8,980 bases of DNA from Acidobacteriota bacterium (GTDB lineage Bacteria; Acidobacteriota; Terriglobia; Terriglobales; Acidobacteriaceae), in contig JAEKKE010000102.1 in the NCBI GenBank assembly GCA_019510535.1, positions 1-8,980 on the forward strand. Reading direction: 5' to 3'. Positions 1 to 6,715 of the stretch are shown one piece after another (positions within the stretch are counted from its first letter, which is position 1; every line of letters starts with the position of its first letter). Position numbers and translations under genes: made by a program. The notes below the pieces were generated by a model that was not told the DNA's origin, did not search any database, and saw only the letters and a program-made list of their open reading frames with translations.

Positions 1-1
1 T

Positions 2-70
2 CCCACGCTGGCCGAGTGCTATAAGGTGGCTGCGTTCAATGGACTGAATCGTGTGAGTAAGCTGGATTAG
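2..70 (+). CDS. sthA: Soluble pyridine nucleotide transhydrogenase, C-terminal end (partial)
   Basis: This is the end of a gene that begins before the window. The frame starting at base 2 reads 22 codons and stops at TAG 68-70. The residues PTLAECYKVAAFNGLNR closely resemble the extreme C-terminus of SthA/UdhA flavoproteins (PTMAEAYRVAALNGLNR in E. coli, from memory). SthA is a cytosolic FAD enzyme that transfers reducing equivalents between NADPH and NAD+. Only the end of the dimerisation domain is visible, so the active site cannot be checked. The tail after NGLNR (VSKLD) is a few residues longer than in E. coli. The stop codon is also the first three bases of a 116-bp palindromic repeat. 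The gene converges on fadE, with a terminator between them. Another member of the pyridine nucleotide-disulfide oxidoreductase family is possible but less likely. Confidence 0.8.
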   Translation, partial: PTLAECYKVAAFNGLNRVSKLD

Positions 71-183
71 AGCATTTTCCCTGTTGCCGGGTATCCCGAA
101 GAGGGCGTGCAGCGGCGTTTTCATTGCGGAAAATGCCCATAGATGCGGATGCTCTGGAAGACATCTACAGGGAAAATGCTCCA
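68..183. repeat. 116-bp palindromic repeat element, copy 1 (MITE-like)
   Basis: The ends are inverted repeats of 17 bp, TAGAGCATTTTCCCTGT (68-84) and ACAGGGAAAATGCTCCA (167-183), matching at 16 of 17 positions. Inside is a second hairpin: GGCGTTTTC (114-122), loop ATTGCG, GAAAATGCC (129-137), with one G-T pair. A copy of identical length and the same orientation lies at 8641-8756; I count 96/116 identical bases. Differences at stem positions 78/173 and 79/172 are matched on the opposite arm, so pairing is kept. The left boundary is TA; the right boundary is CA where copy 2 has TA, consistent with a decayed TA target duplication. It lies just after the last sense codon of sthA. No protein is credibly encoded. 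A non-autonomous mobile element or a REP/ERIC-like structured repeat is the best description; the family is not one I can name. Confidence 0.85.
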
Positions 184-200
184 GGCTTCGTGGAGTTAAG

Positions 201-236
201 AAAGTGCCTGCCTCGACGAGGCAGGCACTTTTGTTT
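201..236. terminator. Intrinsic terminator between convergent sthA and fadE
   Basis: AAAGTGCCTGCCTCG (201-215) is perfectly complementary to CGAGGCAGGCACTTT (217-231). This gives a GC-rich stem of about 13 bp once a realistic 5-base loop is allowed. On the + strand it runs into TTTTGTTT (229-236), a good U-tract for ending sthA transcripts. On the - strand it is followed by CTTTCTTAAC, a weaker T-rich tail that could serve fadE, whose stop is about 57 bases upstream. It is therefore probably bidirectional, stronger for the + strand. Confidence 0.85.
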
Positions 237-287
237 GATGCCGATAACTTGACTGGCCTACGCGATCACCTGGCGAGATGTTCTCAT

Positions 288-2105
288 TCAGAGTTTGTAG
301 CCACCCGCCTCGAGCTGCCGCTGTGCCACAGCGCGGCTCAGCGCGATGGTGTCCTCTGGTGTGTACTTCAGCAGCCGCCGCATGATGGCGAGCTGGGTGC
401 GCAACGTGTCACCTTCGGCAACAGCGGCCAGCACACGTCGCGCCGCCTTTTCGACCACCGCAAGCGCATCGGCTGCGAAGAGTTTCACCATCGCGTGCGC
501 GGTCTGCGATTGCGACTTTTGGGCCTGGGGCTGCGACGCCAGCTTGCACGCGCGTAGCAGCGCTGATTCCAGCGCGAAGACCTGCATCGTCATGTCCGCC
601 AGGTCGCCCATGATCTCCTCCTGATCCTGCAGTGCCTGCAGGTACTTCTGCGTCGCTGAGCCAGAGCAGAAGAGGGCCGTCTTCTTCAAATTCACAAGCA
701 ACGTTGCCTCGGCTCTCAATGGGGCATCGATATCGTCGCCGGTGTCGAAGGAGGGCGGCTCCATCACCTCTGCCATCAGCTTCTTGATCGCGTCCAGCAG
801 CGGCAACTGTCCACTCGCCGCGCGCTTCATCAGCCATCCGGTGATGATCAGCCGGTTGATCTCGTTCGTACCCTCGAAGATGCGATTGATGCGCGAGTCC
901 CGATAGGCACGCTCTGCCGGATACTCCTCCACGTAACCGTAGCCACCATAAATCTGCATCGTATGGTCCACCACCATGTCCAGCATCTCGGATCCCCATA
1001 CCTTGAGGATGGAGCACTCAACCGCGTACTCTTCAACCTTCTTCTGGATCTCCCGCGCGTCATGCGCCCTGTCGCCTTCGAGCGAGCCCAGCGCCGCATC
1101 GATCATGCCAATGGTGCGATAGGCCATGCTCTCGCCCACAAAGATGCCGGTCGCGCTCTCAGCCAGCTTCTGCTGGATCAAGCCGAACTCGCCGATGGCC
1201 TTGCCGAAGGCCACGCGTTCTTTGGCATAGCGCACTGCATTTGCAAGTGAATTCTTTGCGGCGCCGATCGCGCTTGCGCCCAGCTTGAAACGGCCGATGT
1301 TCAGGATGTTGAACGCGATATGGTGTCCCTTACCCAACTCGCCCAGCAGGTTGCCCAGCGGCACTTTGCAATCGCTCAGGATCAGCGGGCAGGTGGAGGA
1401 GCCGCGGATCCCCAGCTTGTGCTCCTCCTTGCCTACGGAAAAGCCGGGCGTATTGCGCTCGATCAGAAAGGCCGTGAACTTCTCGCCGTCCACCTTTGCG
1501 AAGACGGTGAAGAGATCGGCGAAGCCTGCGTTGGTGGTCCACATCTTTTCGCCGTTCAGGACGTAATGTTGCCCATCCGGGGAGAGCACGGCGCGTGTAC
1601 GCAGGCTCATCGCGTCTGAGCCGGAGGAAGCCTCAGAGAGGGCGTAAGCTCCCACCCACTCGCCGGTTACCAGCTTAGGCAGATACTTCTGCTTTTGCTC
1701 CGGAGTGCCGTACCAGATGATGGGTAGCATGCCGATGCCCACGTGCGCACTGAAGGTAACGGCAAAACTGCCCAGCACAGAGAGTTTCTCCCCCACAATG
1801 GCCGATGTCACCTTGTCCATCGCAAGGCCGCCATACTCCTCCGGGGTGTCGGTGGCCATCAGTCCCAGCTCGCCGGCCTTCGCCAGCAGCCCGCGTGTCA
1901 TCTTATAGTCCTTTGCCTCGATCGCGTCGGCTGCCGGGAGAATCTCCTTCTGCGCAAAGTTCGAGGCGGTCTCGGCGATCAGCCGCTGTTCGTCGTTGAA
2001 GTCCTCGGGTGTGAAAACCTCTTGCGGTGCGCGTTCTTCGAGCAGGAAGCTGCCGCCAGCAGCGGCTTTGACCGTCGTAGTGGATTGTGATGCCAGCGTT
2101 GTCAT
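288..2105 (-). CDS. fadE: Acyl-CoA dehydrogenase, FadE type
   Basis: This 605-residue FAD enzyme catalyses the first step of beta-oxidation, acyl-CoA to trans-2-enoyl-CoA, passing electrons to electron-transfer flavoprotein. Visible landmarks: the N-terminal helical domain (about 35-150); the flavin/substrate motif YALSEASSGSDA (154-165); MWTTNAG (188-194) in the beta domain; and GGYGYVEEYPAERAYRD (387-403) followed by IFEGTNEINR (409-418). Glu411 in EGT is the expected catalytic base of the medium/long-chain family. A helical extension (about 430-605) follows the usual roughly 380-residue core; B. subtilis FadE (about 594 residues) has a comparable one. The start is supported by AGGAG seven bases upstream. 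It begins 23 bases after the fadA stop and is the last gene of the operon, before the terminator at 201-236. No key residue appears missing. Substrate chain length is inferred from context only. Confidence 0.93.
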   Translation of the reverse strand: MTTLASQSTTTVKAAAGGSFLLEERAPQEVFTPEDFNDEQRLIAETASNFAQKEILPAADAIEAKDYKMTRGLLAKAGELGLMATDTPEEYGGLAMDKVTSAIVGEKLSVLGSFAVTFSAHVGIGMLPIIWYGTPEQKQKYLPKLVTGEWVGAYALSEASSGSDAMSLRTRAVLSPDGQHYVLNGEKMWTTNAGFADLFTVFAKVDGEKFTAFLIERNTPGFSVGKEEHKLGIRGSSTCPLILSDCKVPLGNLLGELGKGHHIAFNILNIGRFKLGASAIGAAKNSLANAVRYAKERVAFGKAIGEFGLIQQKLAESATGIFVGESMAYRTIGMIDAALGSLEGDRAHDAREIQKKVEEYAVECSILKVWGSEMLDMVVDHTMQIYGGYGYVEEYPAERAYRDSRINRIFEGTNEINRLIITGWLMKRAASGQLPLLDAIKKLMAEVMEPPSFDTGDDIDAPLRAEATLLVNLKKTALFCSGSATQKYLQALQDQEEIMGDLADMTMQVFALESALLRACKLASQPQAQKSQSQTAHAMVKLFAADALAVVEKAARRVLAAVAEGDTLRTQLAIMRRLLKYTPEDTIALSRAVAQRQLEAGGYKL

Positions 2106-2128
2106 CAGTCGCTCCTGTCTCTAACAAA

Positions 2129-3313
2129 TCAGTCCAGATTCTCGAAGATGCCTGCTGCACCCATCCCGCCGCCCACGCACATCGTCACCAGGCCATAGCG
2201 CACTTTGCGACGCTGCATCTCGTGCAGCAATGTGGCGGTCAGTTTCGCACCGGTGCAGCCCAGCGGATGTCCCAGTGCGATCGCGCCGCCATTCACGTTT
2301 ACCTTCCCCGGATCGAGACCAAGTTCACGAATGACCGCGAGCGCCTGTGCGGCGAAGGCCTCGTTCAATTCCACCAGTCCAATGTCCTCCAGTTTCAGCC
2401 CGGCGATCTTGAGCACCTTCGGCACGGCGTGTACCGGTCCGATTCCCATCACCTCCGGAGCGCAACCCGCGGTGGCAAAAGCAACGAATCGCGCCATCGG
2501 CTTCATCCCCAGGGCGGCCGCGCGTTCCGCACTGATCACAATGCTGGCCGCTGCGCCATCGGAGGTCTGCGACGAATTGCCCGCCGTCACCGTGCCCTTC
2601 ACATGGAAGACCGGTTTAAGTTTGGCCAGCGCCTCAGCGGATGTATCGGCGCGCGGTCCTTCGTCGATCTGGAAGCTGCGCGTCTGTTCTACCGGCTTTG
2701 CAGAGCCCGCTTTCGGTGTGCGTTCGGTCCATTCCACCGGCACGATCTCGTCCGTGAAGCGTCCCTCAGCGATCGCCTTCAAGGCTTTCTGATGACTGGC
2801 GAGCGCGAAGCTGTCAGCGTCCTCGCGACTGATATGGAAGCGCTCGCTCACCCGCTCCGCTGTCAATCCCATCGAGAGATAGGCGGCGGGCATGTTGTCA
2901 ATCAGCCATGGGTTGGCGCTGATCTTGTGACCGCCCATAGGGATCATGCTCATCGACTCCGTGCCGCCGGCCACGACCACCGATGCGCCACCGCCGCGGA
3001 TGCGATCGGCTGCCTGCGCAATCGCCTGCAGACCCGATGCGCAGAAGCGGTTCACCGTCATCGCCGAAACTTCCACCGGCAGACCAGCACGCAGGCTCGC
3101 GATCCGCGCCACGTTCATGCCCTGCTCTGCTTCGGGATGCGCACAGCCCAGCACGACGTCATCCACTTCGCTTTTGTCGAGCTGCGGCACTCGCGCGAAT
3201 GCGCCTTCAATCGCCGTGGCCGCCAGGTCATCCGGCCGCGTTGTAGCGAGGCTGCCTCGTCCTGCTTTGCCGACCGGTGTACGGATGCTGCTGACAATCA
3301 CTGCTTCCTGCAT
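2129..3313 (-). CDS. fadA: Acetyl-CoA acyltransferase (3-ketoacyl-CoA thiolase)
   Basis: This 394-residue thiolase catalyses the last beta-oxidation step, cleaving 3-ketoacyl-CoA with CoA to acetyl-CoA and a shortened acyl-CoA. The length is normal for the family. The nucleophile Cys91 lies in VNRFCASGLQA. The motif GGTESMS (117-123) follows. NEAF (317-320) supplies the oxyanion-hole Asn. GGAIALGHPLGCTGA (342-356) carries His349, and CVGGGMGAAG (379-388) carries the second active-site Cys379. All catalytic residues are present. The start lies two bases after the fadN stop codon, and its ribosome-binding site (AGGAA) sits inside the end of fadN, so the two are probably translationally coupled. 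A biosynthetic acetoacetyl-CoA thiolase would share these motifs; the operon favours the degradative role. Confidence 0.93.
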   Translation of the reverse strand: MQEAVIVSSIRTPVGKAGRGSLATTRPDDLAATAIEGAFARVPQLDKSEVDDVVLGCAHPEAEQGMNVARIASLRAGLPVEVSAMTVNRFCASGLQAIAQAADRIRGGGASVVVAGGTESMSMIPMGGHKISANPWLIDNMPAAYLSMGLTAERVSERFHISREDADSFALASHQKALKAIAEGRFTDEIVPVEWTERTPKAGSAKPVEQTRSFQIDEGPRADTSAEALAKLKPVFHVKGTVTAGNSSQTSDGAAASIVISAERAAALGMKPMARFVAFATAGCAPEVMGIGPVHAVPKVLKIAGLKLEDIGLVELNEAFAAQALAVIRELGLDPGKVNVNGGAIALGHPLGCTGAKLTATLLHEMQRRKVRYGLVTMCVGGGMGAAGIFENLD

Positions 3314-3315
3314 AA

Positions 3316-5811
3316 CTAGTTCCTAAGGGGTTTGCCGTTGCTCAGCGTGTAGGCGATGCGTTCCTGCGTCTTGCGCTCGCCGCAAAGCGAGAGGAAGGCC
3401 TCGCGCTCCAGATCCAGGTAGTACTGCTCACTCACGCGCGTGCCGGGGGCGATGCTGCCGCCGGACAGAATATGTGCAACGTGCCCGGCCACCTTTACGT
3501 CGTGTTCGCTCGCGTAACCGGACTGCTGCATGAGGTAGGCTCCCAACCGGAGCGTCGCCCGCACGCTCTCGCCCGCAGCGGGAATCTCGGAGCGCATCAC
3601 CGGCGGCAGATACCCGGCGTCCGCCAACGCAAGAGCGGCATTTTTTGCCTCCAGCAGCAGCCGCTCGCGGTTCAGCGTGATGCCGTCTTCCTCGGTCAAC
3701 AGGTTCAGCGATCGCGCTTCGGCCGCAGAGGTGGAGACCTTCGCCATCGCGATCGTCTCGAAGGCCTGCTTCATGGTGTCTACGATTTCGGTTGAGATCG
3801 CGACACGGGATGGATCGCCAAAGGCGTGAATTGCCTCATCTGTGGCTTTCAGCGCGAACTCCTTGGTGCCTCCGCCACCGGGAATCAGGCCGACACCGGT
3901 CTCTACCAGCCCCATATACAGTTCGGCATGTGCCTGCCGACGTGCGCCGTGCAGCGAGATCTCGGTCCCGCCTCCCAGGCACAACGCATAGGGCGCAACC
4001 ACCACTGGCCGCGGGCAGAACTTGATTGACTGTGTCATGCGCTGGAAGGCGCGAACCGTCAGGTCGATGTCCTCCCATTCGCCTTCCTGGGCGGCAAGCA
4101 GCAGCTGCATCAGATTTGCACCAATCGAGAAATTCTCCGCATCGCTGGAGATCACAAAGGCGCGGAAGTCGCGCACCCACTCCGACGAGGGCTCAAGCGT
4201 TTTTGTGATCAGCCGCATGATGTCATCACCGATCGCGCTCTTCGTCGAGTGCAGCTCGATGCACCCGACGCCATCGCCGATGTCGATGAGCGACGCGCCC
4301 TGGTTCGCACACACGACTCCGTTGCTGGCGCGGCAGGTAGCGATGCGCGCAATGCCCGTAGGCCGCACCACCGTTTGATAACGCCGTGTCGCCAGGTCAT
4401 AACAGGCAGTGCCGTTGCCGGCATACCAGGTCTTTGCCCCGCTGGCCAGCATCGCCTCGACAACCGGGCTGACAGGCTCGTCCGCGGCCCGCACGCGAGC
4501 GACTGTCTCCGCTACGCCGGCTGCATCCCACATCTCGAACGGGCCAAGCTGCCAGTTGTAGCCGGCGCGCATCGCTGCATCGATGCTGGCGGCAGAGTCT
4601 GCAATCTCGGGCAGGCAATCGGTAGAGTAGTTCCAAAGCCGTGTCAGAAGCTTCCAGTGAAAGCGCGCCGCTTTGTCCTTCTTCTGGTCACCGGATAACA
4701 GCATCCGCAGCCGCTCCGGCAGCGACTCCACGTTCTTCGCCATATCCAGCGCCGGGAATTTGGGCTTCGACGCCGGCTGGTACTCCAGCGTCTTCAGGTC
4801 GAGGACGAAGCGAGCCTCTTGTCCGTCCGCGCCTCGCTCTTTTCTGTAGAAGCCTCCACCCGCCTTGTCGCCCAGCCACTTGCGCGCAAGCATGATTTCC
4901 AGGAAGGGTGGCAGCGCAGCCTGTCCGCCAGCATCGGTGCGGGCTTGCGCGAAGTTTCGCGCCACGTGCGCCAGGATGTCCAGCCCGACCATGTCTGCCA
5001 GCCGGAAGGTGCCGGTGCGCGGCAGGCCGATGGCGGTGCCCGTCAGGGCGTCTACTTCCTCAACGTTCAGGTCTTCTTCCCGCATGACGCGCAGCGTTTC
5101 GAGGATGAAGAAGATGCCGATGCGGTTCGCGATGAAGTTTGGCGTGTCCCGTGCCCGGACCACCTCTTTGCCGAGGTTCTGGTCGAGGAAGGCGGAGAGT
5201 GCCGCCATGGCCGCCGGGTCGGTAGCTGGTCCTGGAACCACCTCCACCAGCCGCATATAGCGTGGCGGATTGAAGAAGTGTGTGCCAAACCAACGGCGGC
5301 GTAGTTCGGGAGGCAGCACGCTGGCAATCGAGCCAACCGGTATGCCGCTGGTATTGGTGGTGAGGAAGGCATGAGGCTGCACATGCGGTGCTACGCGCGC
5401 CAGCAGTTGTTGCTTGATCTCCAGGTTCTCCGTTACCGCCTCGACGATCCAGTCGCACTCGGCGAGTCGGGCCATGTCATCCTCGAAGTTGCCTGTCTGG
5501 ATGCGCATGGCGGCGCTGGGTGTGTAGAACGCAGCCGGCTTGCTCTTCTTGAGCGCTTCGAGCGCCTTGTCGGCAACAGTGTTTCGCCCACCTTCGCTGC
5601 CTGGCAGATCCAATAGCAGCACATTCACGCCTGCATTGGCCAGGTGCGCCGCAATCCTCGACCCCATTGTCCCCGCACCCAGGACGGCAGCCTTGCGCAA
5701 CAGCAGTGGCGGCTCGACTTTGGTCGTCTTCACTTCCTGCTCAGCAACAGATCCCATGCTCGCCTCGTTTGATTTCTGAGAGATCCCGTTTGACCGGTCA
5801 TGTCTCTGCAT
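3316..5811 (-). CDS. fadN: 3-hydroxyacyl-CoA dehydrogenase / enoyl-CoA hydratase, FadN type
   Basis: This bifunctional protein (831 residues from the first ATG) hydrates trans-2-enoyl-CoA and oxidises the 3-hydroxyacyl-CoA with NAD+. The dehydrogenase comes first: Rossmann loop GAGTMG (45-50), then TNTSG (Ser155), GTHFFNPP (His178), RLVEVVPG (Glu190) and PNFIANR (Asn229), the expected catalytic set. The second helical dehydrogenase domain runs to about 480. The hydratase/crotonase domain follows: oxyanion-loop FSIGANL (561-567), GGGTEISL (Glu617) and GLVETGVGLIPGGGGT (Glu637). This order is the reverse of E. coli FadB and matches B. subtilis FadN (about 789 residues). The start is uncertain. 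ATG at 5811 has GAGGG four bases upstream and lies eight bases after the tetR stop. ATG at 5757 (Met19) has GAGG five bases upstream and gives 813 residues, removing a polar, unconserved-looking leader. I favour neither strongly. Confidence 0.93.
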   Translation of the reverse strand: MQRHDRSNGISQKSNEASMGSVAEQEVKTTKVEPPLLLRKAAVLGAGTMGSRIAAHLANAGVNVLLLDLPGSEGGRNTVADKALEALKKSKPAAFYTPSAAMRIQTGNFEDDMARLAECDWIVEAVTENLEIKQQLLARVAPHVQPHAFLTTNTSGIPVGSIASVLPPELRRRWFGTHFFNPPRYMRLVEVVPGPATDPAAMAALSAFLDQNLGKEVVRARDTPNFIANRIGIFFILETLRVMREEDLNVEEVDALTGTAIGLPRTGTFRLADMVGLDILAHVARNFAQARTDAGGQAALPPFLEIMLARKWLGDKAGGGFYRKERGADGQEARFVLDLKTLEYQPASKPKFPALDMAKNVESLPERLRMLLSGDQKKDKAARFHWKLLTRLWNYSTDCLPEIADSAASIDAAMRAGYNWQLGPFEMWDAAGVAETVARVRAADEPVSPVVEAMLASGAKTWYAGNGTACYDLATRRYQTVVRPTGIARIATCRASNGVVCANQGASLIDIGDGVGCIELHSTKSAIGDDIMRLITKTLEPSSEWVRDFRAFVISSDAENFSIGANLMQLLLAAQEGEWEDIDLTVRAFQRMTQSIKFCPRPVVVAPYALCLGGGTEISLHGARRQAHAELYMGLVETGVGLIPGGGGTKEFALKATDEAIHAFGDPSRVAISTEIVDTMKQAFETIAMAKVSTSAAEARSLNLLTEEDGITLNRERLLLEAKNAALALADAGYLPPVMRSEIPAAGESVRATLRLGAYLMQQSGYASEHDVKVAGHVAHILSGGSIAPGTRVSEQYYLDLEREAFLSLCGERKTQERIAYTLSNGKPLRN
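5791..5800. promoter_or_regulatory. Candidate TetR operator palindrome ahead of fadN
   Basis: TGACCGGTCA is a perfect 10-bp palindrome between the two possible fadN start codons. Palindromes of this style are common TetR-family targets, and the tetR gene is immediately upstream. The core CCGGTC recurs at 6554-6559 in the tetR/synthetase control region. That hexamer also occurs by chance elsewhere in the window (for example near 2437 and 8545), so specificity is weak. I find no convincing -35/-10 pair next to it. Confidence 0.3.
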
Positions 5812-5819
5812 GCAGCCCT

Positions 5820-6500
5820 CTACTCAAAGCGACGTGGCGCAATTGTCTGGCGCCCGGCCAGCTCCGGCAGGTCTCCTGCTGTCAGCCCCGCCGCCAGCAT
5901 CCGAACATATTGCCCGGCGATAGCGGCCAGGTCCATTGGACTGGCAGGCTTATACCAACTGGCCATCCCGTGAATGGCCCCGGCCAGGATGAAGGCCGCA
6001 ATCTTTGCATCGCAGGAGGCAATGGAGCCGTCCTCAATGCCGCTGTCGATAAGTGCTCGCAACCGATGGTCGATCTCGCGCTTGCGGGCGCGCACCAGCC
6101 TGCGGCCAGCCTTCGATAACTCCCCGTCATCCAGCCGGACAACGGCCCGGCCAAAGTCCCCGGCAATGATCCGCGTATAGCCGGCGATAAAGTCTGCTAC
6201 CTTGTCCAGCCCGGTTTTTTCATCGGCTTCAATCGAACCCAGCATCTCGTCGATCAAGTCCGTTCCCAGCCGGTAGATCTCCACCAGGATCTCTTCCTTG
6301 TTGCGGAAGTAGTGGTAGAGCGCCGGTTTTGTGATGTTCAACTGCGTCGCTACGTCATCCATCGATGTGCGCGCGTAGGAGCGCTCGAGGAATATGCGAA
6401 CAGCTGTGTGGAGCACGGCCTCCCGCTTGGCGTCCGGATTGCGTCTGCGGTCGGCGAACAACCGTCGATGCGGCTGTAAGGCTGCGGACTGCTTGGGCAT
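5820..6500 (-). CDS. TetR-family transcriptional repressor of the fad locus
   Basis: This 226-residue regulator has an N-terminal helix-turn-helix at about 45-72: TSMDDVATQLNITKPALYHY (45-64), then FRNKEEIL. That is the classic TetR DNA-binding signature. The helical C-terminal half ends in AAFILAGAIHGMASWYKP (168-185), a pattern like that of KstR2-type acyl-CoA-binding TetR proteins. A basic, proline-containing leader of about 22 residues precedes the first helix. It is the first gene of the - strand operon, eight bases ahead of the first fadN start, and divergent from the acyl-CoA synthetase. By analogy with FadR of Bacillus and other TetR regulators of beta-oxidation, it probably represses the operon and the synthetase gene until long-chain acyl-CoA releases it; ligand and targets are inferred. 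GGAG lies about nine bases before the ATG. Confidence 0.88.
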   Translation of the reverse strand: MPKQSAALQPHRRLFADRRRNPDAKREAVLHTAVRIFLERSYARTSMDDVATQLNITKPALYHYFRNKEEILVEIYRLGTDLIDEMLGSIEADEKTGLDKVADFIAGYTRIIAGDFGRAVVRLDDGELSKAGRRLVRARKREIDHRLRALIDSGIEDGSIASCDAKIAAFILAGAIHGMASWYKPASPMDLAAIAGQYVRMLAAGLTAGDLPELAGRQTIAPRRFE

Positions 6501-6519
6501 CGTTCCACTCCATTAGTGA

Positions 6520-6548
6520 TTGACACTGCCCCTTCCGGTTGATATCTT
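6520..6548 (+). promoter_or_regulatory. Sigma70-like promoter for the acyl-CoA synthetase gene
   Basis: TTGACA (6520-6525), a 17-base spacer and TATCTT (6543-6548; four of six consensus bases) form a plausible vegetative promoter reading toward the synthetase gene. The predicted start site, near 6555, would leave a leader of about 160 bases. The sequence just after the -10 box, ACTCGCCGGTCGG, contains the CCGGTC core also found ahead of fadN, so a repressor bound there would block initiation. Confidence 0.45.
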
Positions 6549-6574
6549 ACTCGCCGGTCGGATTTGCAGCACCC

Positions 6575-6604
6575 GTTCTACGCGCTCTCGCCTGGATTGC
6601 GCAA
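6575..6604 (-). promoter_or_regulatory. Weak candidate promoter for the tetR-fadNAE operon
   Basis: Read on the - strand, TTGCGC (6599-6604) and TAGAAC (6575-6580) are separated by 18 bases and point toward tetR. Matches to consensus are three and four of six, so this is only a suggestion. An alternative -10, TAAGAT (6544-6549), lies nearer the gene but has no recognisable -35 box. Confidence 0.2.
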
Positions 6605-6623
6605 GCGAAATTTGGGGCGCAAA

Positions 6624-6639
6624 TTTTACCGGGGTAAGA
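6624..6639. promoter_or_regulatory. Candidate operator: inverted repeat TTACC-GG-GGTAA
   Basis: TTACC (6626-6630) and GGTAA (6633-6637) are perfect inverted arms around a two-base centre. One more pair can be added at the outer edge after one mismatch (6624/6639). The site lies about 77 bases upstream of the synthetase start and downstream of the predicted promoter. Its size and symmetry suit a TetR dimer. No second copy of this exact arrangement was found, so assignment to the neighbouring regulator is an inference. Confidence 0.3.
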
Positions 6640-6715
6640 GAGCCTTTCACTTTGTAGGTTCGGGGCAGGTTAAGCCGAACGAACAAAGCGCTGACCGCAG
6701 ACGGAGGGCATCTGG

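Noticed and set aside
84..557. A + strand open frame beginning inside repeat copy 1 and crossing the terminator
   Set aside because: It runs through a palindromic element and a terminator and then antisense to fadE; its composition is not protein-like and no ribosome-binding site precedes it.
2087..3319. A 410-codon open frame on the + strand opposite fadA
   Set aside because: It is rich in His, Arg and Cys with no recognisable domain and mirrors a well-conserved thiolase on the other strand; such long antisense frames are common in GC-rich DNA.
6549..6715. Possible riboswitch in the predicted ~160-base leader of the synthetase
   Set aside because: No recognisable riboswitch class, no terminator/antiterminator pair with a U-tract and no leader peptide was seen; DNA-level repression is a simpler explanation.
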